Assembly (NCBI RefSeq): GCF_004342425.1
Contig: NZ_SLWQ01000002.1
Coordinates: 310,001 to 374,000, forward strand
Direction of reading: 5' to 3'
DNA length: 64,000 nt
DNA from: Dokdonella fugitiva
Lineage (GTDB): Bacteria > Pseudomonadota > Gammaproteobacteria > Xanthomonadales > Rhodanobacteraceae
Shown piece by piece: positions 25,423-37,093 of this stretch (positions within the stretch are counted from its first letter, which is position 1; every line of letters begins with the position of its first letter). The notes beneath the pieces were generated by a model, which had not been told where the DNA came from, did not search any database, and saw nothing but the letters and a program-made list of their open reading frames with translations. Both the position numbers and the translations under genes were made by a program.

Positions 25423-26364
25423 TCAGCGCGCGCGCCGCGCGCCGCGCACCCTCGGCGCCGGCTTGCCTGCGGTGACGATCGCGTGAGCGCGCAGGCGCGG
25501 ATCCTCGCGCAGGCGCTCGTGGAGGAAATCGGCGAGCGCCTTGATGCGCGCGACGTGGCGCAGGTCCGGATGGGTCAGCAGCCACAGCGGTGACGCGAAC
25601 GGCGGCTCGACCGCGAACAGCTGCACGAGCGACGCGTCGGCCTGATCGGCGGGTAGCAAGGCGATGCCGAGGCCGGCGCCGGCGAGTGCAGCCATCGTGT
25701 TGAGGTCGCCCGCGCGCGTGACGAAGCGTTCGTACGGATGCCGCGCATGCAGCCACGCGAACACCGGCAGGCGCGCGAAGCGCGCATCGGCGCCGATCAG
25801 CGCATGCGCGGCGAGCTCATCGGTCGTGCGTGGGCGCCCGTGTCTGGCGAGGTAGTCGCGGCTGGCGCAGGCCAGCCACGGCAGGTCGACCACCTTGCGC
25901 CCGACGAGATAGTCGGGCGGCTGCGTCGTCGCGCGCAGCGCGAGGTCGGCCTCGCGGCGCGCGAGATCGAAGTCGCTGTCGGCCGCGGCGATCTCGACGC
26001 GGATGTCCGGATGCAGCGCGCGGAACGCAGGCAGGTAGCGCGCGATGTAGTTGCTCGCGAGATTGGGCGCGGTCGTGATGCGCACGTCGCCGGACAGGCG
26101 GAAGTCGCTGCCGGCGACTGCGCGCTCGAGCGCGTGGATCGACCGCTCGACCGCTTCCGCATGCGCGCGGATCGTCTCGCCTTCGGCGGTGAGCACGTAA
26201 CCCTCGGGCAGGCGCTCGAACAGGCGCACGCCGAGCGCGTCCTCGAACGCAGCGAGGCGACGGAACACCGTCGAGTGGTTCACCGACAGGCTGCGCGCGG
26301 CCGCGGCGAGGTTGCCGCCGCGCGCGATCGCGAGCAGGTGGCGCAGATCATTCCAGTCGAACAT
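25423..26364 (-). CDS. LysR-family transcriptional regulator (divergent to doxX-gst)
   Basis: A 313-residue protein. The wHTH is MFDWNDLRHLLAIARGGNLAAAARSLSVNHSTVFRRLAAFEDALGVRLFERL, and the effector domain starts LSGDVRITTAPNLASNYIARYLPAF. The NHSTVFRRL recognition helix is typical of a LysR branch that controls neighbouring GST/oxidoreductase genes. It ends 7 bp from the convergent aldo/keto reductase gene and diverges from doxX. A palindrome with a T-N11-A core lies about 40 bp upstream of its ATG. Confidence 0.93.
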   Translation of the reverse strand: MFDWNDLRHLLAIARGGNLAAAARSLSVNHSTVFRRLAAFEDALGVRLFERLPEGYVLTAEGETIRAHAEAVERSIHALERAVAGSDFRLSGDVRITTAPNLASNYIARYLPAFRALHPDIRVEIAAADSDFDLARREADLALRATTQPPDYLVGRKVVDLPWLACASRDYLARHGRPRTTDELAAHALIGADARFARLPVFAWLHARHPYERFVTRAGDLNTMAALAGAGLGIALLPADQADASLVQLFAVEPPFASPLWLLTHPDLRHVARIKALADFLHERLREDPRLRAHAIVTAGKPAPRVRGARRAR

Positions 26365-26403
26365 GGCAGCGTGATCCCGGCTACCCGGAGCATCGCATCA
26401 ATG

Positions 26404-26419
26404 TTTGCATGATTGCAAA
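26404..26419. promoter_or_regulatory. Candidate LysR operator (TTTGCA-N4-TGCAAA)
   Basis: A perfect 6-bp inverted repeat with a 4-bp centre; it contains the LysR-type T-N11-A core (TTGCATGATTGCA). It lies between the divergent lysR and doxX genes, 40 bp from the lysR start and upstream of the doxX promoter candidate. Confidence 0.6.
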
Positions 26420-26441
26420 TCAGGATTGCCTTATTCACTGA

Positions 26442-26470
26442 TTTACGTGCAACACGGCAATCACTAGCTT
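26442..26470 (+). promoter_or_regulatory. Candidate promoter of the doxX-gst operon
   Basis: TTTACG, a 17-bp spacer and TAGCTT, ending 43 bp before the doxX ATG. It is overlapped by a second inverted repeat (GATTGCC at 26424-26430 and GGCAATC at 26456-26462), a possible additional regulator site. Confidence 0.45.
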
Positions 26471-26513
26471 GTGCGCACCGCCGGCAGCGCCGGCATTCAC
26501 AGGAAGCTTCACG

Positions 26514-26915
26514 ATGCATTCCCCCGCTCTCGGCGCCGCCCTGCTGCGCCTCGCCCTCGGCGTGCTGTTCCTGGCCCACGCCCTGCTCAAGCTCGCCGTG
26601 TTCACGCTGCCCGGCACCGTCATCTGGTTCGAGCAGCACGGCCTGCCCGGCCCGCTCGTCTACCCGGTCTTCGCAGCCGAACTGCTCGGCGGCCTCGCGC
26701 TGCTGGCCGGCACATGCGTGCGGCCGGTCGCCGTCGTGCTCGGCCTCATCGCGCTCGGCGCGATCCTGCCTCACGCGGCCAATGGCTGGGAGTTCGCCAA
26801 CGAAGGCGGCGGCTGGGAATACCCGCTGTTCATCGCGATCGTCTCGTTCGCGCAGGCGCTGCTCGGCCCGGGCGCGTTCGCCGCGTCGCGCCGCCCCGCA
26901 ATGGCCGCGACCTGA
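26514..26915 (+). CDS. DoxX family membrane protein
   Basis: A 133-residue protein with four hydrophobic helices. It begins MHSPALGAALLRLALGVLFLAHALLKLAVF and contains FAAELLGGLALLAGTCVRPVAVVLGLIALGAI, both DoxX hallmarks. DoxX-like proteins are small inner-membrane proteins often linked to quinone or thiol redox stress, but their precise activity is unsettled. AGGAAG precedes the ATG. It leads a plus-strand run doxX-gst-dehydrogenase, divergent from lysR. Confidence 0.88.
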   Translation: MHSPALGAALLRLALGVLFLAHALLKLAVFTLPGTVIWFEQHGLPGPLVYPVFAAELLGGLALLAGTCVRPVAVVLGLIALGAILPHAANGWEFANEGGGWEYPLFIAIVSFAQALLGPGAFAASRRPAMAAT

Positions 26916-26956
26916 TCCGCAGCCGCCTTCATTCCACGTCCAACGAGGAGTCATCC

Positions 26957-27565
26957 ATGCGTCTCTACTACGGTCCCGGCCTGTGCTCGCAGGCCCCGCA
27001 CATCGCGCTGCGCGAAGCCGGACTCGCGTTCGAGCTCGTGAAGGTCGATCTCGCAGCCCAGCGCACCGAGGACGATCGCGACTTCCACGCGATCAGCCCG
27101 GCCGGCTACGTGCCTGCGCTCGAGATCGAACCCGGCGTCGTTCTCACCGAAGGGCCGGCGATCCTGCAGTACATCGCCGACCATGCGCCCGCGAGCGGCC
27201 TCGCGCCCGCGCACGGCAGCTTCGAACGCTACCGGCTGCAGTCGTGGCTCAACTTCGTCACGAGCGAGCTGCACAAGGGCTATTCGCCGCTGTTCAAGCC
27301 GGACACGCCGGCCGAGTACAAGCAGCAGGCGCTCGCCCTGCTCGCGCAACGCCTCGCGATCGTCGAGCGGGCACTCGCCGCGACGCCGTTCCTCACCGGC
27401 AAGGAGTTCACGATCGCCGACGCGTACCTGTTCGTCGTGAGCGGCTGGTCGGGTTTCGTCGGCCTCGACCTCGCGCCGTTCCCCAACCTCGTCGCATTCC
27501 GCGCGCGCGTCGCGGCGCGGCCGATGGTCAAGGCCGCGCTCGCCGCGGAGGGCCTCGCGCGCTGA
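26957..27565 (+). CDS. Glutathione S-transferase
   Basis: A 202-residue beta-class-like GST. The N-terminal thioredoxin fold starts MRLYYGPGLCSQAPHIALREAGL, with Cys10 in the position used by beta-class enzymes, and ISPAGYVPALEIEPG carries the cis-proline. The helical domain follows, ending ADAYLFVVSGW. It conjugates glutathione to electrophiles in the cytoplasm. The gene is 41 bp downstream of doxX and is followed by a strong hairpin. Confidence 0.93.
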   Translation: MRLYYGPGLCSQAPHIALREAGLAFELVKVDLAAQRTEDDRDFHAISPAGYVPALEIEPGVVLTEGPAILQYIADHAPASGLAPAHGSFERYRLQSWLNFVTSELHKGYSPLFKPDTPAEYKQQALALLAQRLAIVERALAATPFLTGKEFTIADAYLFVVSGWSGFVGLDLAPFPNLVAFRARVAARPMVKAALAAEGLAR

Positions 27566-27573
27566 CGTCCCCG

Positions 27574-27599
27574 GCGCGCCGCAACCTCCTGCGGCGCGC
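27574..27599 (+). terminator. Terminator-like hairpin after the first GST gene
   Basis: GCGCGCCGCA-ACCTCC-TGCGGCGCGC is a perfect 10-bp stem 9 bp past the stop codon, followed by ATTCTTC. It suggests that the dehydrogenase gene downstream has its own promoter. Confidence 0.55.
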
Positions 27600-27700
27600 A
27601 TTCTTCACGAATCCTTGAGAATGATTCGGCGCGTGCCGCCTTTTTCACGGCGGCGCGCGCGCCTATCGTGGGTTCACCTCGAAGCCCTGGAGACACGCGC

Positions 27701-28717
27701 ATGAAAGCCGTTGCCCTCACCCGCTACCTGCCGATCGACGACCCCCAGTCACTCGTCGATGTCGAGCTGCCACGCCCCGAGCCGCATGGACGCGACATCC
27801 TCGTGCGCGTCGAAGCGGTATCGGTCAACCCGGTCGACACCAAGCTGCGCGCGCCCAGGCCACAGGTCGAAGCGGAGCCGAAGGTGCTCGGCTACGACGC
27901 CGCGGGCGTGGTCGAAGCGATCGGCGATGCGGTGACGCAGGTGCGCGTCGGCGATGCGGTGTACTACGCGGGCGACGTCACGCGCGCGGGCAGCAATGCA
28001 CAGTTCCAGCTCGTCGACGAGCGCATCGTCGCGCGCAAGCCGGCGACGCTCGACTTCGCCGCGGCCGCGGCCCTGCCGCTCACCGCGATCACCGCATGGG
28101 AACTGCTGTTCCAGCGCATGCCGTTCGATGCCGACGACGGCGGTGCCGGCAAGTCGCTGCTCGTCATCGGTGGCGCGGGTGGCGTCGGTTCGATCGCGAT
28201 CCAGCTCGCGCGGCGCGCGGGTTTCATCGTCATCGCGACCGCATCGCGACCGGAAACGATCGCCTGGTGCCAGCGCCTTGGCGCGCACCATGTCATCGAC
28301 CACCGCCAGCCGCTCACGCCGCAGCTCGCCGCGCTCGGCTTCGAAGCGATCGACGCCGCGGTCAACCTCGCCGACACCGACCGCTATTGGGACGAACTCG
28401 GCGCGCTGCTCGCGCCGCAAGGCCACGTCGGCCTCATCGTCGAACCCCGCGGCGCACTGAAGATCGGCGATCCCTACAAGGCCAAGTGCATCGGCATCCA
28501 CTGGGAAATGATGTTCGCGAGGCCACGCTTCCATACCGCCGACATGGCCGAGCAGGGACGCATCCTGGAACGCGTCGCCGCGCTCGTCGACGCGGGTGAA
28601 CTGGTCGGCACGCTCGGCGACACGCTCTCGCCGATCAATGCAGCGAACCTGCGCGAAGCGCACCGCCGCCTCGAATCCGGCACGACGATCGGCAAGCTGG
28701 TCCTTTCCGGCTGGTGA
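27701..28717 (+). CDS. Zinc-binding-type alcohol dehydrogenase / quinone oxidoreductase (MDR superfamily)
   Basis: A 338-residue medium-chain dehydrogenase. The GroES-like half starts MKAVALTRYLPIDDPQSLVDVELPRPEPHGRDILV and contains GYDAAGVVEAIG; the Rossmann half has the NADPH loop VIGGAGGVGSIAIQLAR. It matches the ZADH1/YogA-like quinone oxidoreductase branch, which lacks catalytic zinc ligands. It probably reduces quinones or enones. GGAG lies about 10 bases before the ATG. Confidence 0.9.
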   Translation: MKAVALTRYLPIDDPQSLVDVELPRPEPHGRDILVRVEAVSVNPVDTKLRAPRPQVEAEPKVLGYDAAGVVEAIGDAVTQVRVGDAVYYAGDVTRAGSNAQFQLVDERIVARKPATLDFAAAAALPLTAITAWELLFQRMPFDADDGGAGKSLLVIGGAGGVGSIAIQLARRAGFIVIATASRPETIAWCQRLGAHHVIDHRQPLTPQLAALGFEAIDAAVNLADTDRYWDELGALLAPQGHVGLIVEPRGALKIGDPYKAKCIGIHWEMMFARPRFHTADMAEQGRILERVAALVDAGELVGTLGDTLSPINAANLREAHRRLESGTTIGKLVLSGW

Positions 28718-28763
28718 CGCGATGCGGCTCGCGCGCGGGCGTGTCGTCGCCGACAATCGAGCG

Positions 28764-32155
<3,392 letters not shown>

Positions 32156-32244
32156 GCGCGGCCGCTCGCCGGCGATCGGTGCAGGCGCGAATCCAGCGCG
32201 CGCGCGTATGGCAGAATGATGCAGGCACACCGTCGAGGACGACC

Positions 32245-33000
32245 GTGCACGCACGCCCCCTGCCGATCCGCATCCTTGCGCTCGCCCTGTGCGCTGGCGC
32301 CACCGCGTTCGCCCACGCGCGCGAGCCTGCCGCGCCGGCAGCGTATTTCCACATCGAACCGGTGCGACCGGTCGCCGAGCTGTTGCCGATCGCGCTTGCG
32401 GCGAAGCCACCGGTCGAGCGTGGCGAATTCCGCGCCCCCGACCTCGTCGAGCTGGCCGGGCTCGACCCGCGCATCCATCTCGACATCCGCTACGCGAGCT
32501 CGCGCAACTTCCTCGGCACGCCGCTGTACAGCGAGGCGCGGGCGTTCCTGCAACGCCCCGCGGCCGAGGCGCTCGTGCGCGTGGGCGATGCGCTCGCGCG
32601 CGACGGCTACGGCCTGCTCGTGCACGACGCGTACCGGCCGTGGTACGTGACGCGCCTGTTCTGGGACGCGACGCCGGCCGACAAGCACGACTTCGTCGCC
32701 GATCCGGACAAGGGCTCGCGCCACAATCGCGGCTGCGCGGTCGACCTCACCCTGTACGACCTGGCGAGCGGCGAAGCGGTCGAAATGCCGAGCCTCTACG
32801 ACGAGATGACCGAGCGCGCCTACCCGGGCTACGCCGGCGGAACCGCCACGCAACGCGCACGCCGCGACCTGCTGCGCCGGCGCATGGAAGCGGAAGGGTT
32901 CAGCGTGTATGCAACCGAATGGTGGCATTTCGACTATCGCGGCTGGCGCGCCTACGCGATCCAGAACGTCCGTTTCGAGGACATCACGCCCAGGCCCTGA
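32245..33000 (+). CDS. Exported VanX-like D-alanyl-D-alanine dipeptidase
   Basis: A 251-residue protein (GTG start after GAGG). A signal peptide covers about 1-24 (LALALCAGATAFAHA). The M15D zinc site is intact: His160 and Asp167 in SRHNRGCAVDLTL, and catalytic Glu225 with His228 in EWWHFDY; Arg131 in AYRPW binds the substrate. Chromosomal VanX homologues (DdpX type) release D-Ala from D-Ala-D-Ala for nutrition or wall recycling. Without vanHA nearby, a resistance role is unlikely. The signal peptide places it in the periplasm, unlike cytoplasmic VanX. Confidence 0.9.
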   Translation: MHARPLPIRILALALCAGATAFAHAREPAAPAAYFHIEPVRPVAELLPIALAAKPPVERGEFRAPDLVELAGLDPRIHLDIRYASSRNFLGTPLYSEARAFLQRPAAEALVRVGDALARDGYGLLVHDAYRPWYVTRLFWDATPADKHDFVADPDKGSRHNRGCAVDLTLYDLASGEAVEMPSLYDEMTERAYPGYAGGTATQRARRDLLRRRMEAEGFSVYATEWWHFDYRGWRAYAIQNVRFEDITPRP

Positions 33001-33078
33001 CCACGCCGGCAAGCGCCGGTTCGCTGCCCGTCGGCAGCGGGCGGCGGCACGCACCGTTTTTCACCCATGGAGACCCGC

Positions 33079-33690
33079 ATGAAACTCTACTACTCGCCCG
33101 GCGCGTGCTCGCTCGCCGACCACATCGTGCTGGAATGGATCGGCAAGCCGTACGAGACGCAGCGCGTGAGCCGCGAGGAGCGCGCGAGTGCCGACTACAA
33201 GCAGCGCATCAACCCGGCCGGCGCCGTGCCCGTACTCGAAGAGGACGGCTGGTTGCTGACGCAGAACGCGGCGATCCTCAACTACCTGGCCGACCGCTTC
33301 CCGGAAGCGAATCTCGGCGGCGACGGCACGCCGAAGGGCCGCGCCGAGGTGAACCGCTGGCTCGCATTCGTCAATTCCGACGTGCATCCGGCATTCAAGC
33401 CGCTGTTCGGCGCGACCGCGTATCTCGAAGATCCGGCGACGATCGAGAGGACCAAGGACGCGGCGCGCAAGAGCCTGCGCGTGTTGTTCGAACGCGCAGA
33501 CGCGCAGCTCGCCGGGCGCGAATGGATCGCCGGCGAACGCTCGATCGCCGATCCGTACCTGTTCGTGACCCTGCGCTGGGCGAAGGGCCAGGACATCGAC
33601 CTCGGCGGGCTCGACAACCTCGCGAAGTTCGTCGCGCGCATGGAGGCGGACGCGGCGGTGCGGAAGGTGCTGGCGGAAGAAGCCGCCTGA
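33079..33690 (+). CDS. Glutathione S-transferase (second copy)
   Basis: A 203-residue beta-class-like GST. MKLYYSPGACSLADHIVLEWIGKPYE forms the N-terminal thioredoxin fold with Cys10; INPAGAVPVLEEDGWLLTQNAAIL has the cis-proline and glutathione contacts. The start at 33079 is chosen over the ATG at 33067 because GGAGA lies between them and the conserved strand starts at MKLYY. It is similar in plan to the GST at 26957 but clearly diverged, so this is not a recent duplication. It seems to stand alone. Confidence 0.92.
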   Translation: MKLYYSPGACSLADHIVLEWIGKPYETQRVSREERASADYKQRINPAGAVPVLEEDGWLLTQNAAILNYLADRFPEANLGGDGTPKGRAEVNRWLAFVNSDVHPAFKPLFGATAYLEDPATIERTKDAARKSLRVLFERADAQLAGREWIAGERSIADPYLFVTLRWAKGQDIDLGGLDNLAKFVARMEADAAVRKVLAEEAA

Positions 33691-33819
33691 TGGTTCGTGG
33701 CCGTGCCGGCGCTCCTGCCTTGCGGGCGGGCATTTTTCGAGCGCCCGGCGGGACCCGGGTGGATGCGCTCGCATCGATGGGCAGAGGCGTGCTCGCTGCG
33801 TCCAGCCCTACGACGCCCC

Positions 33820-34296
33820 CTACGCGATGGCGGAGCGGACGATGCGTTCCCATTCCTGCGCGAATTCGGCGCTGCGCGCCTTCGCGATCGCGGCGGTGAC
33901 GTCAGGCAGCAGGGCGAGCAATTCGTCCGCGCTGCCGCAGCGCTCGATGCGCAGCTGGGTCATGAAGCCGCGCAGGCCGAGGTGCTCCCTCACCGCCTCC
34001 GACATCAGGCCGCTCAGCGTGATGTAGCGCTGTGCGGCCGGCGAAGGCACCGTCGACGCCGGCTCGGGAGCCGCGGCGGCCGAACCGAGCGGCGCGATCA
34101 GGCCGAGCGTCGCGAGCTGGTCGATCGCGTCGGCGGGCGCGCGCAGGGTTTCGCCGATGCGCCGCAGCTGCACGATGTCGCGCTGACCGTCGACGAGCAG
34201 CAACAACGAGCGCACGGGTGATGCGAGCTTGTGCTGGCGCGTGCCGATTTCGGCACGGCCGGCTTCGGTCTTGGCGTAGACGATGGCTGCCTGCAT
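33820..34296 (-). CDS. Hypothetical protein
   Basis: A 158-residue soluble protein. Its N-terminal half (TEAGRAEIGTRQHKLASPVRSLLLLVDGQRDIVQLRRI) looks like a short winged-helix-type module seen at the start of various proteobacterial regulators; an Ala/Pro linker and a helical C-terminal half (RYITLSGLMSEAVREHLGLRGFMTQLRIERC) follow. No enzyme motif or signal peptide is seen. It lies 54 bp downstream of prpC on the same strand and may be read from the prp operon, but no role in propionate use can be claimed. Confidence 0.7.
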   Translation of the reverse strand: MQAAIVYAKTEAGRAEIGTRQHKLASPVRSLLLLVDGQRDIVQLRRIGETLRAPADAIDQLATLGLIAPLGSAAAAPEPASTVPSPAAQRYITLSGLMSEAVREHLGLRGFMTQLRIERCGSADELLALLPDVTAAIAKARSAEFAQEWERIVRSAIA

Positions 34297-34350
34297 GCGC
34301 CCCCCGGCGCGGCTGCTCTCGATTCCAGTATCGCCGCGCGCAGCGATCCG

Positions 34351-35502
34351 TCAAGGGCGTTTTTCGATCGGCACGAAGGCCAGGTCCTCGGGCCCGGTGT
34401 AGTTTGCGCTCGGGCGGATGATCTTGCCGTCGATGCGCTGCTCCACCACGTGCGCGCTCCAGCCGGAGGTGCGCGCGATGACGAACAGCGGCGTGAACAT
34501 CGCGGTCGGCACGCCCATCATGTGGTAGCTGACCGCGCTGAACCAGTCGAGGTTAGGGAACATCTTCTTGATGTCCCACATGGTCGCTTCGAGCCGCTCG
34601 GCGATGTCGAACATCTTCATGTTCTGCTGCGCCGCCGAAAGCTCGCGCGCGACCTCCTTGATCACCTTGTTGCGCGGGTCGCTCATCGTGTAGACGGGAT
34701 GGCCGAAGCCGATCACGACCTCCTTGCGCTCGACGCGCGCGCGGATGTCCGCCTCGGCTTCGTCAGGCGCGTCGTAGCGCTTCTGGATCTCGAACGCGAC
34801 CTCGTTGGCGCCGCCGTGCTTGGGGCCGCGCAGCGCGCCGATCGCGCCGGCGATCGCCGAGTACATGTCGCTGCCGGTACCGGCGATCACGCGCGCGGTG
34901 AACGTCGACGCGTTGAACTCGTGCTCGGCGTAGAGGATCAGCGAGGTGTGCATCGCGCGCACCCACAGCGCGCTCGGCTTCTCGCCGTGCAGCAGGTGCA
35001 GGAAGTGGCCGCCGATCGAGTCGTCGTCGGTCTCGACCTCGATGCGCTTGCCGTTCACGGCGAAGTGGTACCAGTAGAGCAGGATCGAGCCGAGCGAGGC
35101 CATCAGGCGATCGGCGATGTCGCGCGCCCCCGGATGGTTGTGGTCGTCCTTCTCCGGCAGCGCGCAACCGAGCGCGGAAACGCCCGTGCGCATCACGTCC
35201 ATCGGATGCGCCGAGGCCGGCAACTGCTCCAGCACGGCCTTCACCGAGGCAGGGATGCCGCGCAGCGCCTTCAGCTTCGCCTTGTAGCCGGCGAGTTCCG
35301 CGCGGTTGGGCAGCTTGCCGTGCACGAGCAGGTGCGCGATCTCCTCGAACTCGCAGGTGGTCGCGACGTCGAGGATGTCGTAGCCGCGGTAGTGCAGGTC
35401 GTTGCCGCTGCGACCGACCGTGCACAGCGCCGTGTTGCCGGCGGCGACGCCGGACAGGGCGACGGACTTCTTGGGTTTGAACGGCGTGGCGGTGTCGGTC
35501 AT
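34351..35502 (-). CDS. prpC: 2-methylcitrate synthase
   Basis: A 383-residue citrate-synthase-fold enzyme that condenses propionyl-CoA with oxaloacetate. The N-terminal [33 protein letters not shown] is characteristic of PrpC rather than GltA, and the protein lacks the longer GltA N-terminal domain. Active-site segments are [11 protein letters not shown] (His), [19 protein letters not shown] (His) and an Asp in [17 protein letters not shown]. It is in one minus-strand run with a membrane-anchored unknown and prpB. Confidence 0.96.
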   Translation of the reverse strand: MTDTATPFKPKKSVALSGVAAGNTALCTVGRSGNDLHYRGYDILDVATTCEFEEIAHLLVHGKLPNRAELAGYKAKLKALRGIPASVKAVLEQLPASAHPMDVMRTGVSALGCALPEKDDHNHPGARDIADRLMASLGSILLYWYHFAVNGKRIEVETDDDSIGGHFLHLLHGEKPSALWVRAMHTSLILYAEHEFNASTFTARVIAGTGSDMYSAIAGAIGALRGPKHGGANEVAFEIQKRYDAPDEAEADIRARVERKEVVIGFGHPVYTMSDPRNKVIKEVARELSAAQQNMKMFDIAERLEATMWDIKKMFPNLDWFSAVSYHMMGVPTAMFTPLFVIARTSGWSAHVVEQRIDGKIIRPSANYTGPEDLAFVPIEKRP

Positions 35503-35542
35503 GGTGTTCTCTCGTGATGGCTCTTTCGCATGCACATTTGCG

Positions 35543-36106
35543 TCAATCCCCGAAGGCTTCCGCAGCGGGAAGTGCCGGGCAGGAATCGACGGGTTTCTGG
35601 ATCGCCTGGGCGGTCGGGTCGTCGGCCGCATACGCCCAGCATTCGTCGAGGGTCGAGCAGTAGCAGATGTCGACGGCGGTGTGGCCGCGGCTGGCGGCGC
35701 GGAACCGGTGATAGGTGTCGGCGTCGCCGAGCACGAGCATCGGCACCACCTCGCCGCCGCTGATCACGTTGCCGCCGATCGTCGAGGTGCGCAGCGGGAC
35801 ATGGCCGAGGCCGAGCGCGTCGGTCACCTCGCGCCAGGTCCGCATCGGCTTGCCGTCGACGCGTACGCGCACGCTCCTGACGATCGCGGGCCCCACGCCC
35901 TTGTTGAGCAGCTTGACCGAATTCTCCGTGTCGTAGCTCGCGAGCATGAGATAGGGCCACACCTGCGCGCGCACCTGGCTGCGCTGCAGGTAGGCCGTGT
36001 AGCCGGACACGAGCAGCGCGAGCGCGCCGACCAGCGACGCGATCACGGCAGCGAGCGCGTCCCAGTTGCGCGCACGGGCCTGCCCGGGGGACGGCGAACC
36101 GCTCAT
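35543..36106 (-). CDS. Hypothetical single-pass membrane protein between prpB and prpC
   Basis: A 187-residue protein. A transmembrane helix covers about 18-38 ([21 protein letters not shown]). A beta-rich extracytoplasmic or cytoplasmic part follows, with [29 protein letters not shown], a pattern seen in other unassigned membrane-anchored bacterial proteins. Two Cys lie in [13 protein letters not shown]. It is separated by 17 bp from prpB and 40 bp from prpC, so it is probably in their operon. It is not a known prp gene. Confidence 0.75.
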   Translation of the reverse strand: MSGSPSPGQARARNWDALAAVIASLVGALALLVSGYTAYLQRSQVRAQVWPYLMLASYDTENSVKLLNKGVGPAIVRSVRVRVDGKPMRTWREVTDALGLGHVPLRTSTIGGNVISGGEVVPMLVLGDADTYHRFRAASRGHTAVDICYCSTLDECWAYAADDPTAQAIQKPVDSCPALPAAEAFGD

Positions 36107-36123
36107 CGATCGTCGCCCGCCGG

Positions 36124-37014
36124 TCAGCCGTCCGAACGCCCGCCGGCGAACAGCGCGTCGAGCTTCTGCTCGTAGGCGTGGTAGCCGAGGAAATCGTACA
36201 GCTCCGCGCGCGTCTGCATGCTCGGTACCACGGCCTTCTGCGTGCCGTCGCGGCGCACGGCCTCGTAGAAGTTCAGGGCCGCCTTGTTCATCGCGCGATA
36301 CGCGCCGCAGCAGTACAGCGCGATGTCGACCTCGGCGCCACGCAACTCGCCGGTGGTGAAGAACGGCGTCGAACCGAACTCGGTGAGATTGGCGAGGATC
36401 GGCACCTTCACCGCGCGGCGGAAGCGGCGGTAGTCCTCGAGCGTCTGCATCGCTTCCGGGAAGATCATGTCGGCGCCCGCCTCGACGTAGGCGACCGCGC
36501 GCTCGATCGCCGCGTCGATGCCCTCGACCGCGGCCGCATCGGTGCGCGCCATGATCACGAACGTCGGGTCGGTACGCGCGTCGACCGCCGCCTTCACGCG
36601 GTCGACCATCTCGTCCTTCGACACGACTTCCTTGCCCGGCCGATGACCGCAGCGCTTCTGCCCGACCTGGTCCTCCATGTGCACGGCGGCGACGCCGGCG
36701 TTGACGAACGAGCGGATCGTGCGCGCGATGTTGAAGGCGCCGCCCCAGCCCGTGTCGATGTCGACGAGCAGGGGCATCTGCGTCGCGTCGACGATGCGGC
36801 GCGCGTCGGTGAGCACGTCTTCCATCGTGCTGATGCCGAGGTCCGGCATGCCGAGCGAATTCGCCGCCACGCCACCGCCGGACAGGTACAGCGCCTTGTA
36901 ACCCACGCGCTTGGCCATGAGGCCGGCGTAGGCGGTGATCGCGCCGACGACCTGCAGTGGCCGCTCTTCGGCGACGGCTGCGCGGAACTTCGCGCCGGCG
37001 GAAAGGCTGGTCAT
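36124..37014 (-). CDS. prpB: 2-methylisocitrate lyase
   Basis: A 296-residue isocitrate-lyase/PEP-mutase-fold enzyme that splits 2-methylisocitrate into pyruvate and succinate. Signature parts are [21 protein letters not shown] near residue 43, [37 protein letters not shown] (catalytic Cys in KRCGH) and [11 protein letters not shown]. Length equals E. coli PrpB (296). It leads the prpB-unknown-prpC run; the dehydration and isomerisation steps are supplied by acnD and prpF about 14 kb away. Confidence 0.97.
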   Translation of the reverse strand: MTSLSAGAKFRAAVAEERPLQVVGAITAYAGLMAKRVGYKALYLSGGGVAANSLGMPDLGISTMEDVLTDARRIVDATQMPLLVDIDTGWGGAFNIARTIRSFVNAGVAAVHMEDQVGQKRCGHRPGKEVVSKDEMVDRVKAAVDARTDPTFVIMARTDAAAVEGIDAAIERAVAYVEAGADMIFPEAMQTLEDYRRFRRAVKVPILANLTEFGSTPFFTTGELRGAEVDIALYCCGAYRAMNKAALNFYEAVRRDGTQKAVVPSMQTRAELYDFLGYHAYEQKLDALFAGGRSDG

Positions 37015-37051
37015 GAGGGTGCTCCGGATGCTGACGATGCGCCAGCCCGGC

Positions 37052-37057
37052 ATTTTA
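37052..37057 (-). promoter_or_regulatory. Candidate -10 box of the prpB operon
   Basis: TAAAAT on the minus strand, 37 bp before the prpB ATG. The -35 region (GTTGCG/GGTTGC) is only partly matched. The overlapping GGGACCCGGGTGGG could be an operator. Confidence 0.4.
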
Positions 37058-37093
37058 ACCCACCCGGGTCCCGCGCAACCCGAACGTCGTGCC

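Noticed and set aside
32245..33000. VanX-like gene as a vancomycin-resistance determinant
   Set aside because: No vanH, vanA or vanR/S neighbours are present, and a signal peptide places the enzyme outside the cytoplasm. A recycling or nutritional role is more likely.
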